A DNA stretch of 64,000 nucleotides from Siphonodentalium dalli (Eukaryota; Mollusca; Scaphopoda; Gadilida; Siphonodentaliidae), in NCBI GenBank assembly GCA_032622095.1, contig CP136064.1, positions 215,588,205 through 215,652,204 on the forward strand, given 5' to 3'. A model generated the notes under the pieces. It saw only the letters and a program-made list of their open reading frames with translations, did no database searches and was not told the DNA's origin. Of the stretch, positions 46,056 to 57,239 are shown piece after piece; the stretch's first letter is position 1, and each line of letters begins with the position of its first letter. The position numbers and the translations under genes are program-made.

Positions 46056-46239
46056 AAAAATTGATAACTGATCACTCTGAGCTTTGATGGGTGGGTTCCT
46101 CGACTCGCATCAAATATTTTTTAGCCCCGAAGCCAAAGAAATAGTAATTTAGGAGCGTTAAATCGGATTGAGTACCTTTAATGGGATTCCCTCCATTCCA
46201 TTGGTCATGTCTCAGACTGAGTACTATTTCACAAACTGT

Positions 46240-46345
46240 TTATTGTTGACAAATAAAATAAGTCACTCTTCAAAAGCTTTCGGCCTTATATTAGACCTTC
46301 TTCAGTTGATATTATTCAGACTAAATCACATGATGGCGTTCAGGT
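46240..46345 (-). other. Possible Penelope-like or LINE remnant
   Basis: On the minus strand the text ctgaagaaggtctaatataa + ggccgaaagcttttgaagag resembles the 'gaagaaggc...ggccgaaagc' stretch often found beside Penelope-like and some LINE elements. There is no coding support, so this is a weak call. Confidence 0.3.
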
Positions 46346-46582
46346 AAACATACAAATAACAATGGTGAATATTTTACAACATTAAATAACTTTTGTTAGA
46401 GAATGCCAACTAACACTAGGCAACGCTATCGCAGCATTGACATTCAAATGTTGGCGTCATTTCCTCAAGCGATGAAACCGTAACCAGTCCGGGTTTTTAA
46501 ACTTATTAGTACTTATCCAACTGTCTTCACATATCAGTCTCAGCTGTTTGTTCCCACTAACCTTTTCTTATGGTTTCAATTC

Positions 46583-46799
46583 TACAGTAATGCTCTAAAT
46601 AATCGACTCCTTAACCACAGAGGAATTATGGGTAATTTTTCAGGATTTAGTCGGCAATATGGCTTGTTGCCATTCATCGGAAAGCTCTCGCCGAGAGCTT
46701 TCCGATGAATGGCAACAAGCCATATTTCTGACTAAATTCTGAAAAGTTACCCATAATTCTGCTGTGGTTAAGGAATCGATTATGTAGAGCATTACTGTA
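46583..46799. mobile_element. Palindromic pogo/Tc1-like MITE, complete
   Basis: The centre gctctcgccgagagc is an exact palindrome, and the ends are TA-flanked CAGTAATGC. One of the cleanest hairpins in the window. Confidence 0.86.
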
Positions 46800-47111
46800 C
46801 TTAGTAAATCAATACGAGGTTGAATCAGTATCCTGTATTAGTTGAATTTTCATGCATGACGTCATTTACGTTATGCAAGCTATCAGAATCGCTCCAGAGC
46901 ATTTGGGTGAAATTACCACACATGTTGAAGTAATGTAATCAACCAGAATATAGCAATAGGTGTGTCATAAATAAATTTGTCACAGATTACATTACACTCA
47001 TGTGATTATCGTCAGCGATAAAATTTACCTGATATGTTGTAGTTGATTTCCGAATGAACAACTAAAATAAATTTAAAATCCAGATATAGATTTATAACAT
47101 ACACATGTACA
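46800..47111. other. No recognisable feature
   Basis: Unique AT-rich spacer between two MITEs. Confidence 0.5.
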
Positions 47112-47115
47112 TTAA

Positions 47116-47354
47116 CCATTCCATGACTGGAGCTTCCTGAAATTTTGCGAAAACCCTGTGCCAATGCATTCTCTTACAGGGCATATATGTGCAATATTAG
47201 AGAATATATACATTGGCCTAACAACATTTACCTTGACCTTGTAAGCAGTGCATTCTCCCTAGGGAGACTCGCATATATATATATGCATATATAAGAGAAT
47301 GCACTGGCACAGGATCTTTAATGCTGCACAAGCGTAGCTCCAGTCATGAAAGGG
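47116..47354. mobile_element. piggyBac-like TTAA MITE (CCCTTTC family), complete, inverted
   Basis: TTAA lies at 47112-47115 and 47355-47358. The ends are ccattccatgactggagct and the complement agctccagtcatgaaaggg. Hairpins with gtgccaatgcattctctta and agagaatgcactggcac are present. Confidence 0.82.
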
Positions 47355-47531
47355 TTAACTTTTTATCATGCAGCTACTATAGTATCAACACAGAGACTTA
47401 GTCCAAAGTCATTTATTTTGAATTAGAAGATGACATAGTATATATACTCACATTTTAATATAACCAAATAAGTCTGCTAACAATCCGAAAATCTTCCACA
47501 TAGTCGAAACCCATTTTGTCCAAAATCTGAA

Positions 47532-47586
47532 AATAACGAGAGGCCGATCACGATCGGCAGATGTTTAACCCATACCTTGGCGATAG
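47532..47586. repeat. Shared 'ataacgagaggccgatc' repeat
   Basis: This is the second copy of the element seen at 62823. Similarity starts at aataacgagagg and fades after ccttggcgata, with one extra t. Confidence 0.65.
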
Positions 47587-47929
47587 CGATCTTTTTATGA
47601 GTGCAAGAATTTCAACAATTCACAGCGTACTATTATTTATTAGTTTCATAGTGGAATCAGACATATTGAGCAACTTGCTCATTTAAACACAATAGGAAGA
47701 TGGATATGACATTCGATTTCAACCTATTCGGTCACTCCAACAGAGATACATGTATGTGTGATAGATTGATAAAGATAATTATACCCAAACACAGTCAGAC
47801 AGATGCACCATAGCTGTTAAAGATATAATTGTTACAATATTAACATCATAATAACTCTATTTATTTAATTCTTACAATGGAACCTGAGTCATAACAGATT
47901 ATGTTGTTGTGTTAGCTGCATAGTAAAAG

Positions 47930-49510
47930 TTATGGGATGATTGAGATTAGAGACCAACAAACACCTGAACATCTATATAAGTGAGGGGTGTATAGACCTT
48001 GATATTAAATATGATTGATAATGGTTGGATATAAAATATTTTAATACAGAATTATCAGATAACTAAAGAAGAGATATGAGAAGGGTCAAATTGAAAATAT
48101 TAGAGTCATAACATTGGATCGCGTACAGTATACATGTACCTATGGTTAATTTTATTCTAAGCTGATCATTGGAAAGATACAATGTCTGTAACAGCAGAAA
48201 TATTATTAAATATTGGGTTAATATTCTCAAAACCATTCAATCAATACCAAAATCTATACGCATGAAGAATGTATCACAATCAACCTGAATGAGATTATAA
48301 AAGTGATTGGGTGAAAAATATTTGACCAAAAAGTCAGCTTCAAGAATACCAGAACCATTATTATTATCCTGCAGCCCAAATGCAATAGAGGGAATTTCAA
48401 AATAAGATATATCCTCAAATGATGAATATTCAATTGGTGGCTTATAATTAATAGAAATTCTTAGTGAACCTGGCCTAAGGCGAAAGAGATAATTTAAAAT
48501 CTGCGTATCAGATATTATGTGTCTATGGAATAGGTTAATTTTAATCCTGAAATACATGCAAGTGAAAAGTGGATCACGATCAACCTGGACATAGAATAGG
48601 AGAATGAACATATGATGTGTGGAGAGTGTTAATCATTTTCAATGACATCATATGATGGAACTAATGTGTGGATAAATTGTTTTCTCAAGATAAGACAACA
48701 GTGTCTCTGTAAACAACAATTCTCTAAACAGCCATGCTCCAGAACATCCTTCACATGGACAATGGACTATTTGTATTAATGCCATGAACATGTTTCAACA
48801 GGTTGGGTTAAATTACTATTGCACACAAACTGGAGTAAAGTATCATCAATCACTTATATTTGACAGCTCTGGGAGCAGCAGTGGTTTAGCAAAGAGTATC
48901 CAGTGTCATTTTCTGATCCCAATAAAGCAGATTACTGTGTAAAGTTGTTTGTCTTAAATTCTCACAGGGCATATACAATAGGTAGTAAATTACTTGAATT
49001 ATAAAGGGCCATAACTCTGTTAAAATATATCGGATCAAACCCAAATTTGAACTTGATCTGTATTTCGGGGTGAGGACCACATGTACCAAATTTGGTGTAG
49101 ATCAGATGAAAAATGTTTTGAGTTCTAAGTAAAAATAAGTTTGAAAAGGGTTAATTAAACGATACCAAAAACCATACAGATAAAGAACGTGCTAAGAAAA
49201 ACCTTGGTAAGAAATATGAGGCATATCAGAAGAAAACAGTTTGACTTAGATGGATCAGATAGCATTTGTGTGCAGGGTTAATTATTTTCTAAACCGATCA
49301 ACCGATCGATACCAAAAACTATACAGGTGAGGGGTGTGTCATTATAAACCTACATATCAAATATGAAAACAATCGGACAAAAAATAATTTGGTTACAGCA
49401 TCGGATAGCTCATGCCTATGTGCGGATGCAAAGTGTTAATAATTTCTAAACCGATCAACCGATCGATACCAAAACTATACAGGTGAGGAGTGTGTCATCA
49501 TAAACATGGG
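47930..49510 (+). repeat. Degenerate 'cgatcgataccaaaaactatacagg' tandem array
   Basis: Units share aaccgatcaaccgatcgata, actatacaggtgagg, gtgtgtcat and aaacaatcggacaaaa. They are clearest at 49291 and 49451 (period about 160), more diverged upstream. A 124-codon minus-strand frame (48237-48611) falls in it and looks like two diverged units (QVDRDPLF, QVDCDTFF). Confidence 0.55.
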
Positions 49511-49611
49511 AGTAAAAAATAACTCTAATTCCCATAATACAGATTTACTGCTCTCAGAGCTAAACTGATACCACTGGTAATTAATTGTAGACTGCTATGG
49601 TTATCTGTTCA

Positions 49612-50069
49612 ATTCTTAGTTGAAAAAGGGCCATAACTCTGGTATAAAATGTTGGATATAACCCATATTCAAACTCGATCTGTATTTTGAGTTGAGAAAC
49701 TCGCATACCAAATTTGGTTCCGATCAGATAAAAAAAACATTGAGTTATGGCAGCATGCATGAATTCTAAGTCGAAAAAGGGCCATAACTCCATTGAAAAA
49801 TATCGGATCAAACCCATATTCGAACTCGATCTGTATTTTGGTCCGAGAAACTTGCATACCAAATTTGATTCTGATCAGATAAAAAAATTTTGAGTTATGG
49901 TAGCATGCATGAATTCTAAGTCGAAAAAGGGCCATAACTCCGTGAAAAAAACTCGGATCGAACCCATATTCGAACTCGATCTGTATTTGGTGCTGACAAA
50001 TTCATATACAAAATTTGGTTCCGATCAGATATAAAATGTTCGAGTTATCGCACCATGCGTAAAGTGTCT

Positions 50070-50115
<46 letters not shown>

Positions 50116-50200
50116 GGACGGACGGACGGACGGACTAACGACGAGTGGTCAATCCGGGCAACGACACTATGTTTACCATACTATGGTATGGGTAAACATA
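49612..50200 (-). repeat. 'gggccataactct' array with GACA/GACG microsatellite tail
   Basis: Three units start near 49626, 49784 and 49926. They are followed by a (gaca)n and (gacg)n run at about 50068-50136, then gagtggtcaatccgggcaac and an atgtttaccata/tatgggtaaacat inverted repeat. The same tail is at 63962-64000, showing a defined element end. An isolated unit lies at 48995-49140. Confidence 0.75.
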
Positions 50201-50235
50201 AAAATGAAAACAGTTTTACTTATTATTAATATTAA

Positions 50236-50670
50236 AGGCCCACTTAATTTTCGAATCACCAGATAACATTATATAAAACATATTCCATATTATATACCAT
50301 TTGAAAGAGGAAGCTCCAAAACATTGTATTATCAACTTATCCGGTTGAATAAACTGTGAACATGTTGGTTTTGTCGAAGTAGCGACCGATGTGTGTTATG
50401 TGCTTAATTTTGATCCGGACTGTACTGTAAAGTCTATTATACTCAATGGAAGGGGAATAACTCTGTATCTTAGTCTGAATTCTGATGCATTCTGGGTTGA
50501 CAAGTCTTGGAATGAATCTGAGAATCTCTATAACTTGGTGAACAATCCTAGGCCACAGCTTTTCCATATTCTGGTGGAATATATATATTTTGGTTCCTCT
50601 TCCAAATGGTATATAATATGGAATATGTTGTGTATAATGTTATCTGGGCATTAAAAAATTACTTGGGCCT
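50236..50670. mobile_element. Kolobok-like TTAA MITE (AGGCCCA family), complete, opposite orientation
   Basis: TTAA lies at 50232-50235 and 50671-50674. The interior is the reverse complement of the 2.9-kb and 36.6-kb copies (ttttgatccggactgtactg...). Confidence 0.82.
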
Positions 50671-50674
50671 TTAA

Positions 50675-51449
50675 GTAATTTGTATGTCTGTGATATTCCT
50701 TGAGTTTATTATGGTTAGCAAACCAAAAGTATATAGGGCTGGACAACTCACTAAAAAGTTAAATAAAATAAAAGGTCACTTACCAAAATCTACCCCCCCC
50801 CCCCCCCCCCCCCCCCGAAGAAGGTGGCAGGTTAAAAGGATTTTTGTTGATAAAGGGCAATAAATCGGACAGAAATCTGGATGAGCATATTCACTCAGGT
50901 AGGTCCCCAAATCTCAATGGATCTCAAAAGTCAAGGAAGGGTCATTCCATCATTGTGATATCTCATGCATATCTCCAATGTGTGAGTAACAATGTTCATG
51001 AGTTTCAGATCCCTATATACTACAAACTGTAGGAGTTGATTACACCAATCTGATAAAAAGTGCATATTCACTAAATATATTGCACATATTCAATGTGTCA
51101 GTAACAATGTCCTGAAGTTTTAGGTAGTCAAGATCATACTCAGTCAACACCCGGTCACTAAAATTAAAAAAATATTATCCGTCAACACAATACCTGTCAA
51201 CATAATACCTGTCGCACATCAATCTGTAAATAGGATACCAACTGAAAGAGGAGTTGATTTCACAGTTAAGGTACCCAAATCTGGACTGACCTCTACCCAC
51301 ACAGCTGCACAGCTAAAATACTGGCTGCACCGAAATTCAAACCACAGTGTCAAGTCAGTACAATTGAACAAGGGATCTCGGTGCCATCCTACAAGAATTT
51401 ACAGTAAATTTCCAAATGGGCACCACAAGATAACACACTTGGTTAACAT
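50675..51449. other. No recognisable gene
   Basis: Holds the poly-C run and a repeated phrase (tgtgagtaacaatgttcatg / tgtcagtaacaatgtcctg). Confidence 0.5.
50793..50816 (+). repeat. Poly-C run
   Basis: An uninterrupted run of about 24 C following tcta and preceding gaagaaggtgg. Similar shorter G/C runs are at 17421-17432, 19566-19580 and 58221-58232. Confidence 0.85.
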
Positions 51450-51453
51450 TTAA

Positions 51454-51512
51454 CCCTTATAAGAGAATGCATGGGATCTTTAATGCTGCACCAACGCAGC
51501 TCCCGTCATGGG
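51454..51512. mobile_element. Minimal internally deleted TTAA MITE (59 bp)
   Basis: TTAA lies at 51450-51453 and 51513-51516. Only the left end CCCTTAT, one agagaatgcatggg arm, gatctttaatgctgcacc and the right end cccgtcatggg remain. Confidence 0.72.
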
Positions 51513-51516
51513 TTAA

Positions 51517-52009
51517 GGTTAAGCACCAACCGTTTGGATTGGATTGAGAGTGGGAGAATCCATTACCATATAATTCTAATAACGACCAAGATTAAATTCA
51601 TCATTAGAGTACTAGCATTTGGGAACTACATGTAGTTCATGTATACAAAAAGAAGAGCATCGCTAGGGCGTGGCAAAACACACCCTTTAGACATTTCGAA
51701 TTGTACTACCGCAAAATTAAATAACAATTTGAGCTTATACAAAGATATCCGATATATACCCATAATTTCTAAATATGGCAAAGCATGCAGTGCTTTGGGG
51801 GGGGTTTTGAATCCATTTTTTGACTTTTTAACAGGTAGAAATGAAGCATGTTTCACCCATATTTCGACCCATTTTTTTTAAATGCAGCGCTATGAATTCA
51901 CATAAATATTCCTCATAAGTCTAATTAATTATAATTGTAGCGGCGATAAATTTCTGCTTTTTTATGTGTAGCGATGCAGCAGGGAAAAATGGATACGTCT
52001 AATTTTTCG
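51517..52009. other. No recognisable gene
   Basis: Both strands are open for about 80 codons at 51626-51881; the antisense overlap and lack of motifs argue against a gene. Confidence 0.5.
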
Positions 52010-52400
52010 ACCACATTATCTGCAATATATGCTAATTTCAATGACAAAATGTGGTCCAATTCAGTCGAAAAATAACCGTAACTCAAGTAAAAATAATTGG
52101 ACAGAACCTATATTTGAACTTCGCCTGTAGTTTTAGCTGGGAAACACACAAACCAGCTTTGGTTCAGATAAAATAATCCAAACTGGAATTATCGGTCAGA
52201 AACCGAACTGTTATGAAATCCTTCAAATTCTAAGTTGAAAAAGGGCCGTAACTCATGTAAAAATAATTGGACGGAATCCATATTCGAACTTGGCCTGTAT
52301 CTTTAGCTGGGAAATACACATACCAACTTTGGTTCAGATCAAATAATCCAAACTGGAGTTATCGATCGGAAACAAAAAATGTTAACGGGCGGATGGATTA
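52010..52400 (-). repeat. Two-unit 'gggccgtaactca' repeat
   Basis: Units at about 52060 and 52240 share aactcaagtaaaaataattgg / aactcatgtaaaaataattg, gcctgta and aactggagttatcg. It ends gggcggatggatt, a decayed microsatellite tail. Confidence 0.65.
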
Positions 52401-52712
52401 CATAATACTTTTTATAAAGTACTAATTTGGATATCAGTTGAACAAAAGCAGTTAAATCAACAATGAAATCAACAGTATGTGATAAGATATCCAATGAACC
52501 TGTATGAACTATAGATATAAACACCCACAATCAAAACTGTTTGAAAAGGGACATCTAATCATTTGTATATATAGGGGCTACTGGACAAATTGACAGAGAC
52601 ATTGTTACATTCTTTTCTAATCTTCCTAACACAACAGAGGATCAGGGGTGCCAGTACGGCAAGGGGGAGGAACAAAATTCCAACTCAGGAAGAAGAATTA
52701 CCTCAATTGAGA

Positions 52713-52933
52713 TACAGTAATGCCCTAAATAATCGACTCCTTAACCACAGCAGAATTATGGGTAACTTTTCAGGATTTAATTAGTAGGAAATATGGCTTG
52801 TTGCCATTCATAGGAAAGCTCTCACTGAGAGCTTTCCAATGAATGGCAACAAGCCATATTTCTGACTAAATCCTGAAAAGTTACCCATAATTATGCTGTG
52901 GTTAAAAAGTCGAGTATTTAGGGTATTACTGTA
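52713..52933. mobile_element. Palindromic pogo/Tc1-like MITE, complete
   Basis: Both arms and ends are present. A 4-base insertion (ttag near 52778) lies in the left arm and several substitutions in the right. Confidence 0.84.
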
Positions 52934-53675
52934 ATCATGGGAAGGATAGGTTAGGACAGTATTTTATTTCACAATACAATATGTTAAAGGGAGAATGTGT
53001 CTAGATTTCCAGTATTTGAGCGATTTGTTTAATCTGAAGTAACAACAATAACACTAATAATATGCTATTGTGTGAGTGTCGATGGAAGGGACATCTCTTG
53101 AAAATGTGTTTGTAGATCAAAATATATCAATTTTAACTTAATTTCTAATTGTCCCAATCACCGTCAGTTATGTAGTTGTGGTTATGTCACAAAAATTGAA
53201 ACTTCTAATATATCGTAATCGAGTTTATGGCTCGAGTCATAAACAGTATTTAATATGATTTTCATGTTGATATCTGCGGTTATTTTAAGTATGCGTGTGT
53301 ATTCAGCATTCGATCATCCTCAACTCAAATTTATTCATTTGTAGCAAATTTTCCATTGAATGAAGTGGAAGGCATCTAATAAATGATTGGATTCGCATAT
53401 AGCACCCATTTAATACATGACAATAATAATTGTTATTCGATCATGCATTGTGCGAAGTGTCGTGGCAACGTGAGAAGTATATAACAGGAAAATTTCTTCT
53501 GTCATATGTAGGGATGGTACGGGTCTCAACCACAGAGAACTTTCTGGTAATTTCCAATCGAATTTGAGGGCAAACTGTCAGTACATTTCCTCCTACATTA
53601 CTCACGTTTAAAATCGCGACTAGAAAAGTTATAATTGTGAACCATCGGGGAAATAAGAGAGGTAATAAGTTTATG
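52934..53675. other. No recognisable feature
   Basis: Unique AT-rich spacer. Confidence 0.5.
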
Positions 53676-53893
53676 TACAGTATAATGCTCTAATTAATCG
53701 ACCTCTTAACACAGCAGAATTACGGGTAACTTTTCAGGATTTAGTCGGAAATATGGCTTGTTGCCATTCATGGGAAAGCTCTCGCCGAGAGCTTTCCGAT
53801 GAATGGCAACAAGCCATATTTCCGACTAAATCCTGAAAAGTTACCCGTAATTCTGCTGTGGTTAAGAGGTCGATTAATTAGAGCATTACTGTA
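53676..53893. mobile_element. Palindromic pogo/Tc1-like MITE, complete, right arm duplicated downstream
   Basis: It is a near-perfect palindrome with centre gctctcgccgagagc. Both arms share the private variant tacgggtaa/ttacccgtaa, whereas other copies have ttatgggtaa. The right arm and its flank recur at 54050. Confidence 0.86.
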
Positions 53894-54313
53894 TTACTCA
53901 ACTATATTTACATGGCCCGTCTGTTTTACACCAAATTGTGGTCAGTGATTGGTCAACTGCCAATTGGGCCACCTATTTTATATCCAATAACACACACACC
54001 ACCAATAACACAGACCGTCACACGAACACGACATCAAAATTGTTGATGGCGAGAGCTTTCCCATGAATGGCAACAAGCCATATTTCCGACTAAATCCTGA
54101 AAAGTTACCCGTAATTCTGCTGTGGTTAAGAGGTCGATTAATTAGAGCATTACTGTATTACTCAACTATATTTACATGGCCCGTCTGTTTTACACCAAAT
54201 TGTGGTCAGTGATTGGTCAACTGCCAATTGGGCCACCTATTTTATATCCAATAACACACACACCCCCAATAACACAGACCGTCACACGAACACGACATCA
54301 AAATTGTTGACCT
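53787..54313 (+). repeat. Direct tandem duplication, 264-bp unit
   Basis: The segment from cgagagctttccgatgaatgg through cgacatcaaaattgttga occurs twice at a constant offset of 264 bp. It comprises the MITE right arm plus 156 bp of flank (tactcaactatatttacatgg...). Only a few bases differ (ccgatg/cccatg, caccacc/caccccc), so the duplication is recent. The half MITE at 54050-54157 arose this way, not by insertion. Confidence 0.9.
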
Positions 54314-54539
54314 AATCTGACCTAATCACTAAAAGCGGTCAGAAGAATAATTGGGCGTGATCGATTTTCAAAGTTCAGCGGAATTGCATCTGAAGTTATT
54401 TATATCGATCACGTTATCATTGCTAAGAGCTTGGAAATTTTATGTGACATAATGTGCTAGTCTCAAGATATTGTGAAAATAAATAAGAATACCCTTAGCT
54501 TTATTTATGGGAATAAATCAACAAAAAGCTATATAAATA

Positions 54540-54700
54540 TAAGAAATGATTGTGGTGGGTGGGTGTTATGGGATACAGCTCTATGGTAGTTGGGGGCACA
54601 TGGAGTATAAACCACTTCCTGGTTTACAGAATGTGCCCCAATGACCACAGTGCTGTATCACCCAATAAGACACACACCCACTACAATCATTTCTTAAATA
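54540..54700. repeat. Hairpin element (~70-bp arms)
   Basis: The arms are aagaaatgattgtggtgggtg... and the complement cacccactacaatcatttctt, with a central ccacttcctggtttac loop region. Unassigned palindromic MITE. Confidence 0.75.
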
Positions 54701-55549
54701 AACTACCTGATTACTCCTGAAATCAGAACCTATTTACATGGTTGTTATATTCACTTCTAACTTTTGTCATATTTAATGTCAATGATGCCTATTGCTATTT
54801 AAATTTACTACTATTGATTAAAGAATATCACAAATAACCAGCGTAATAACTGACAAATTAACAGTTATTTTTTATCTTGGTGTACACTTACATTGTGATG
54901 GTCTCTGTAACTATACCTTCAGGAATGTTTAAGAACCGAAACTGTCATGGGATATACTGGGCTTTTGCAGAAATTTTGTCAGTTTTGAATTCGCGTACCA
55001 AGGTGCGCAAATTTAAAACTGAGCAAAAAATAGTAATGCTTGAATTTAAATATGAACTTGTAAGGTAATAGGAAGAGGGGTATTTAGTTAAAATTTCCAA
55101 CAGTAGTTAGTAAACTTAAGATAGCAGATAAAAATAAATTTAACACCACCAGTTCCCATAATTAAGCATTTGGTCCACCCCCGGGGTGCTATTTGAATTT
55201 TGAAGATGGAGACCATGCAACATTGACCCTCTAACCATGTTCCTGCATTCCTTCTCCAGTAAAGTAAATACAGATCATCTCATTTCCAAATCATACCAAG
55301 GATGGGTATCACCCCTTCTAATACAGTAATGCATGTCGAACATGAACCAGTTTGACTTGACACAGTTGTAGCTACCTACACCCTTACAATGAATCTACTG
55401 TGAATAGTGTACCACATTTAACAGACACAATGACATGTGAATTGGTTTAGTTATACACTCCACCTGATGAGAGTAAGTGTACAGACACAAATAGAAACAT
55501 ATAGAGGTGACAAGAGACGATTTATATTACATTTAGTCTAGCATTATAA
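54701..55549. other. No recognisable feature
   Basis: Unique AT-rich spacer; a 63-codon stretch at 54877-55068 is not recognised. Confidence 0.5.
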
Positions 55550-55557
55550 CTGGTAGA

Positions 55558-56001
55558 CAAGCCTGAGTTTAGTGTTCCCTGTCATTGCAGAATGAGATTC
55601 TCAGGGGTGAATTTAGTGACGCTATCCCGCTATCACTAAATTCACCCTCTGGGGACCTCATTCTGCCTAGGCCTCATCTTCTCTGGAAAGTTTATTATAA
55701 AATCTCTATAGAAACTTCTTCACATAGATTCTATTTCTTTTTCAGCTTGGTTTCTCTATAGTCCCACATTGACTGACCACACATTGCATAAACGAGGTTC
55801 CCAATGGGTGTACATCACAATATTAATGATTTGGGAACTTCAATCTGAGTCTTTGTCTCCCATAGCAGATGAAGCCTAAGCAGAATGAGGTCCCCAGAGG
55901 GTGAATTTAGTGATGCTAGCCCACTATGTGGGATAGCGTCACTAAATTCACCCTCTGGGGACTTCATTCTGCAAATGACAGGAACACTAAACTCAGGCTT
56001 G
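55558..56001. mobile_element. hAT-like two-hairpin MITE, copy J
   Basis: The termini are CAAGCCTGAGTTTAGTGTT and the complement aacactAAACTCAGGCTTG. The flanks CTGGTAGA (55550-55557) and CTGATAGA (56002-56009) agree at 7 of 8 positions. The terminal variant matches copy B, suggesting a subfamily. Confidence 0.85.
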
Positions 56002-56276
56002 CTGATAGAAACAGATCATGACAACTAAAGATTACTATTAGGATTCAGTGCACTATTATAAGAGCAAATAGAAACTGATAGGCACTAACTGTCGATTAAT
56101 GTCATCATTCATATGAATCAGTGCAGGGGTGTCAGACGCAACCAAGGGCAAGAAGGGGCACAACTGCATGAAAGGGAGGTTTTTTCAGGCAGAGCTATTT
56201 GTATAAATGCTGAAAGCTAAAATTTTGGTAATCATACAACATTTTAAAGAATTTTTCAGGACCAACCACATATTAA

Positions 56277-56741
56277 AGTCCCACTTAATCTTCGAACCCC
56301 CAGATTACATTATATAAAATATATTCCATATTATATACCATATGAAAGAGGAAGCTCCAAAACATTGTATTATCAACTTATCCGGTGTAATAAACTGTGG
56401 ACATGTTGTTTTTGTTGAGTTGCAAACACGTTTTTTCATCAAGAATCTGAAGAATGAAGTAAAAATCAGTATTATTTTCAATGCAGAGTGAATTACTCTA
56501 TACTAGTATCTCAAAGACAGAGTTCTTCCCTTCCATTGAAAAAGTTTGAATTCTGTTGCATTCTGGGTGACAGAGGGGGGGAGTCTTCTATTTATCTGTG
56601 GGCATCTTCTGAGACACAGATGTTTCAAATAGTGATGAATTATAGCATTTTAATGATATTTTATGGCATAGATTGTTATTAAAACCGTATATCAAGTAAC
56701 TGTAAAAAAAATAATTGGCGACTCGAAAATTAAGTGGGCCT
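56277..56741. mobile_element. Kolobok-like TTAA MITE (AGGCCCA family), chimeric copy
   Basis: TTAA lies at 56273-56276 and 56742-56745. The left half matches the common subtype (ttatataccatatgaaagaggaagctcc), while the right half matches the rare 24.1-kb subtype inverted (gtgatgaattatagc...gattgttattaaaaccg). Confidence 0.8.
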
Positions 56742-56745
56742 TTAA

Positions 56746-57239
56746 GTTATATTAAATCCTATCTCCTTTGTTCTACCTTGACCTTCTATTTCTCTTAATG
56801 GGCACTTTATACCATGCTTTATACCATATATATACCACATGTCCACATTTGTAATCAAGAATGGTTATGTTTCCCCATTTTATGCAAATGGCTCCCATGG
56901 GGACCTCTATCAGATAAATAGTTTGCTTCTTGCAACCACCCATGATAACAAACATCTGCATATAGGGCTTATGATCCCCCACATAGTCCAGTTCATAGTC
57001 AGTAGAGGCGCACTGCTAATTTGCATACCATGTGGACTCGTAAATGTTCAAATATTACAATACCCTTTATCAAGGGGGGGGGGTCAAGAAAAAATTTCCA
57101 GACACTATAGGTCCAAAAAAAAATATTCCGCCCTCTGGGTACGCACCACCCTCTATTAAATTGCTCTTTTTTTCCCCGAGTCTGTGATAGGGACCCATAC
57201 ACCCCCTCCCAAACTGCTTCAAATCACTATTTTACTCAC
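56746..57239. other. No recognisable gene
   Basis: A G-run at 57071-57080; overlapping open frames on both strands at 56773-57202 have no recognised motif. Confidence 0.5.

Larger units (their letters stand above)
44756..46177. mobile_element. Kolobok-like TTAA MITE (AGGTACT family), split by an insertion
   Basis: TTAA lies at 44752-44755 and 46178-46181. Left part 44756-45084 and right part 46056-46177 join into the same sequence as the intact copy (...acttcaa + aaattgata...). The intervening 971 bp is a separate element. Confidence 0.82.

Noticed and set aside
48237-48611. 124-codon minus-strand frame
   Set aside because: It lies in a degenerate tandem array and reads as two diverged units; no start context or splice support.
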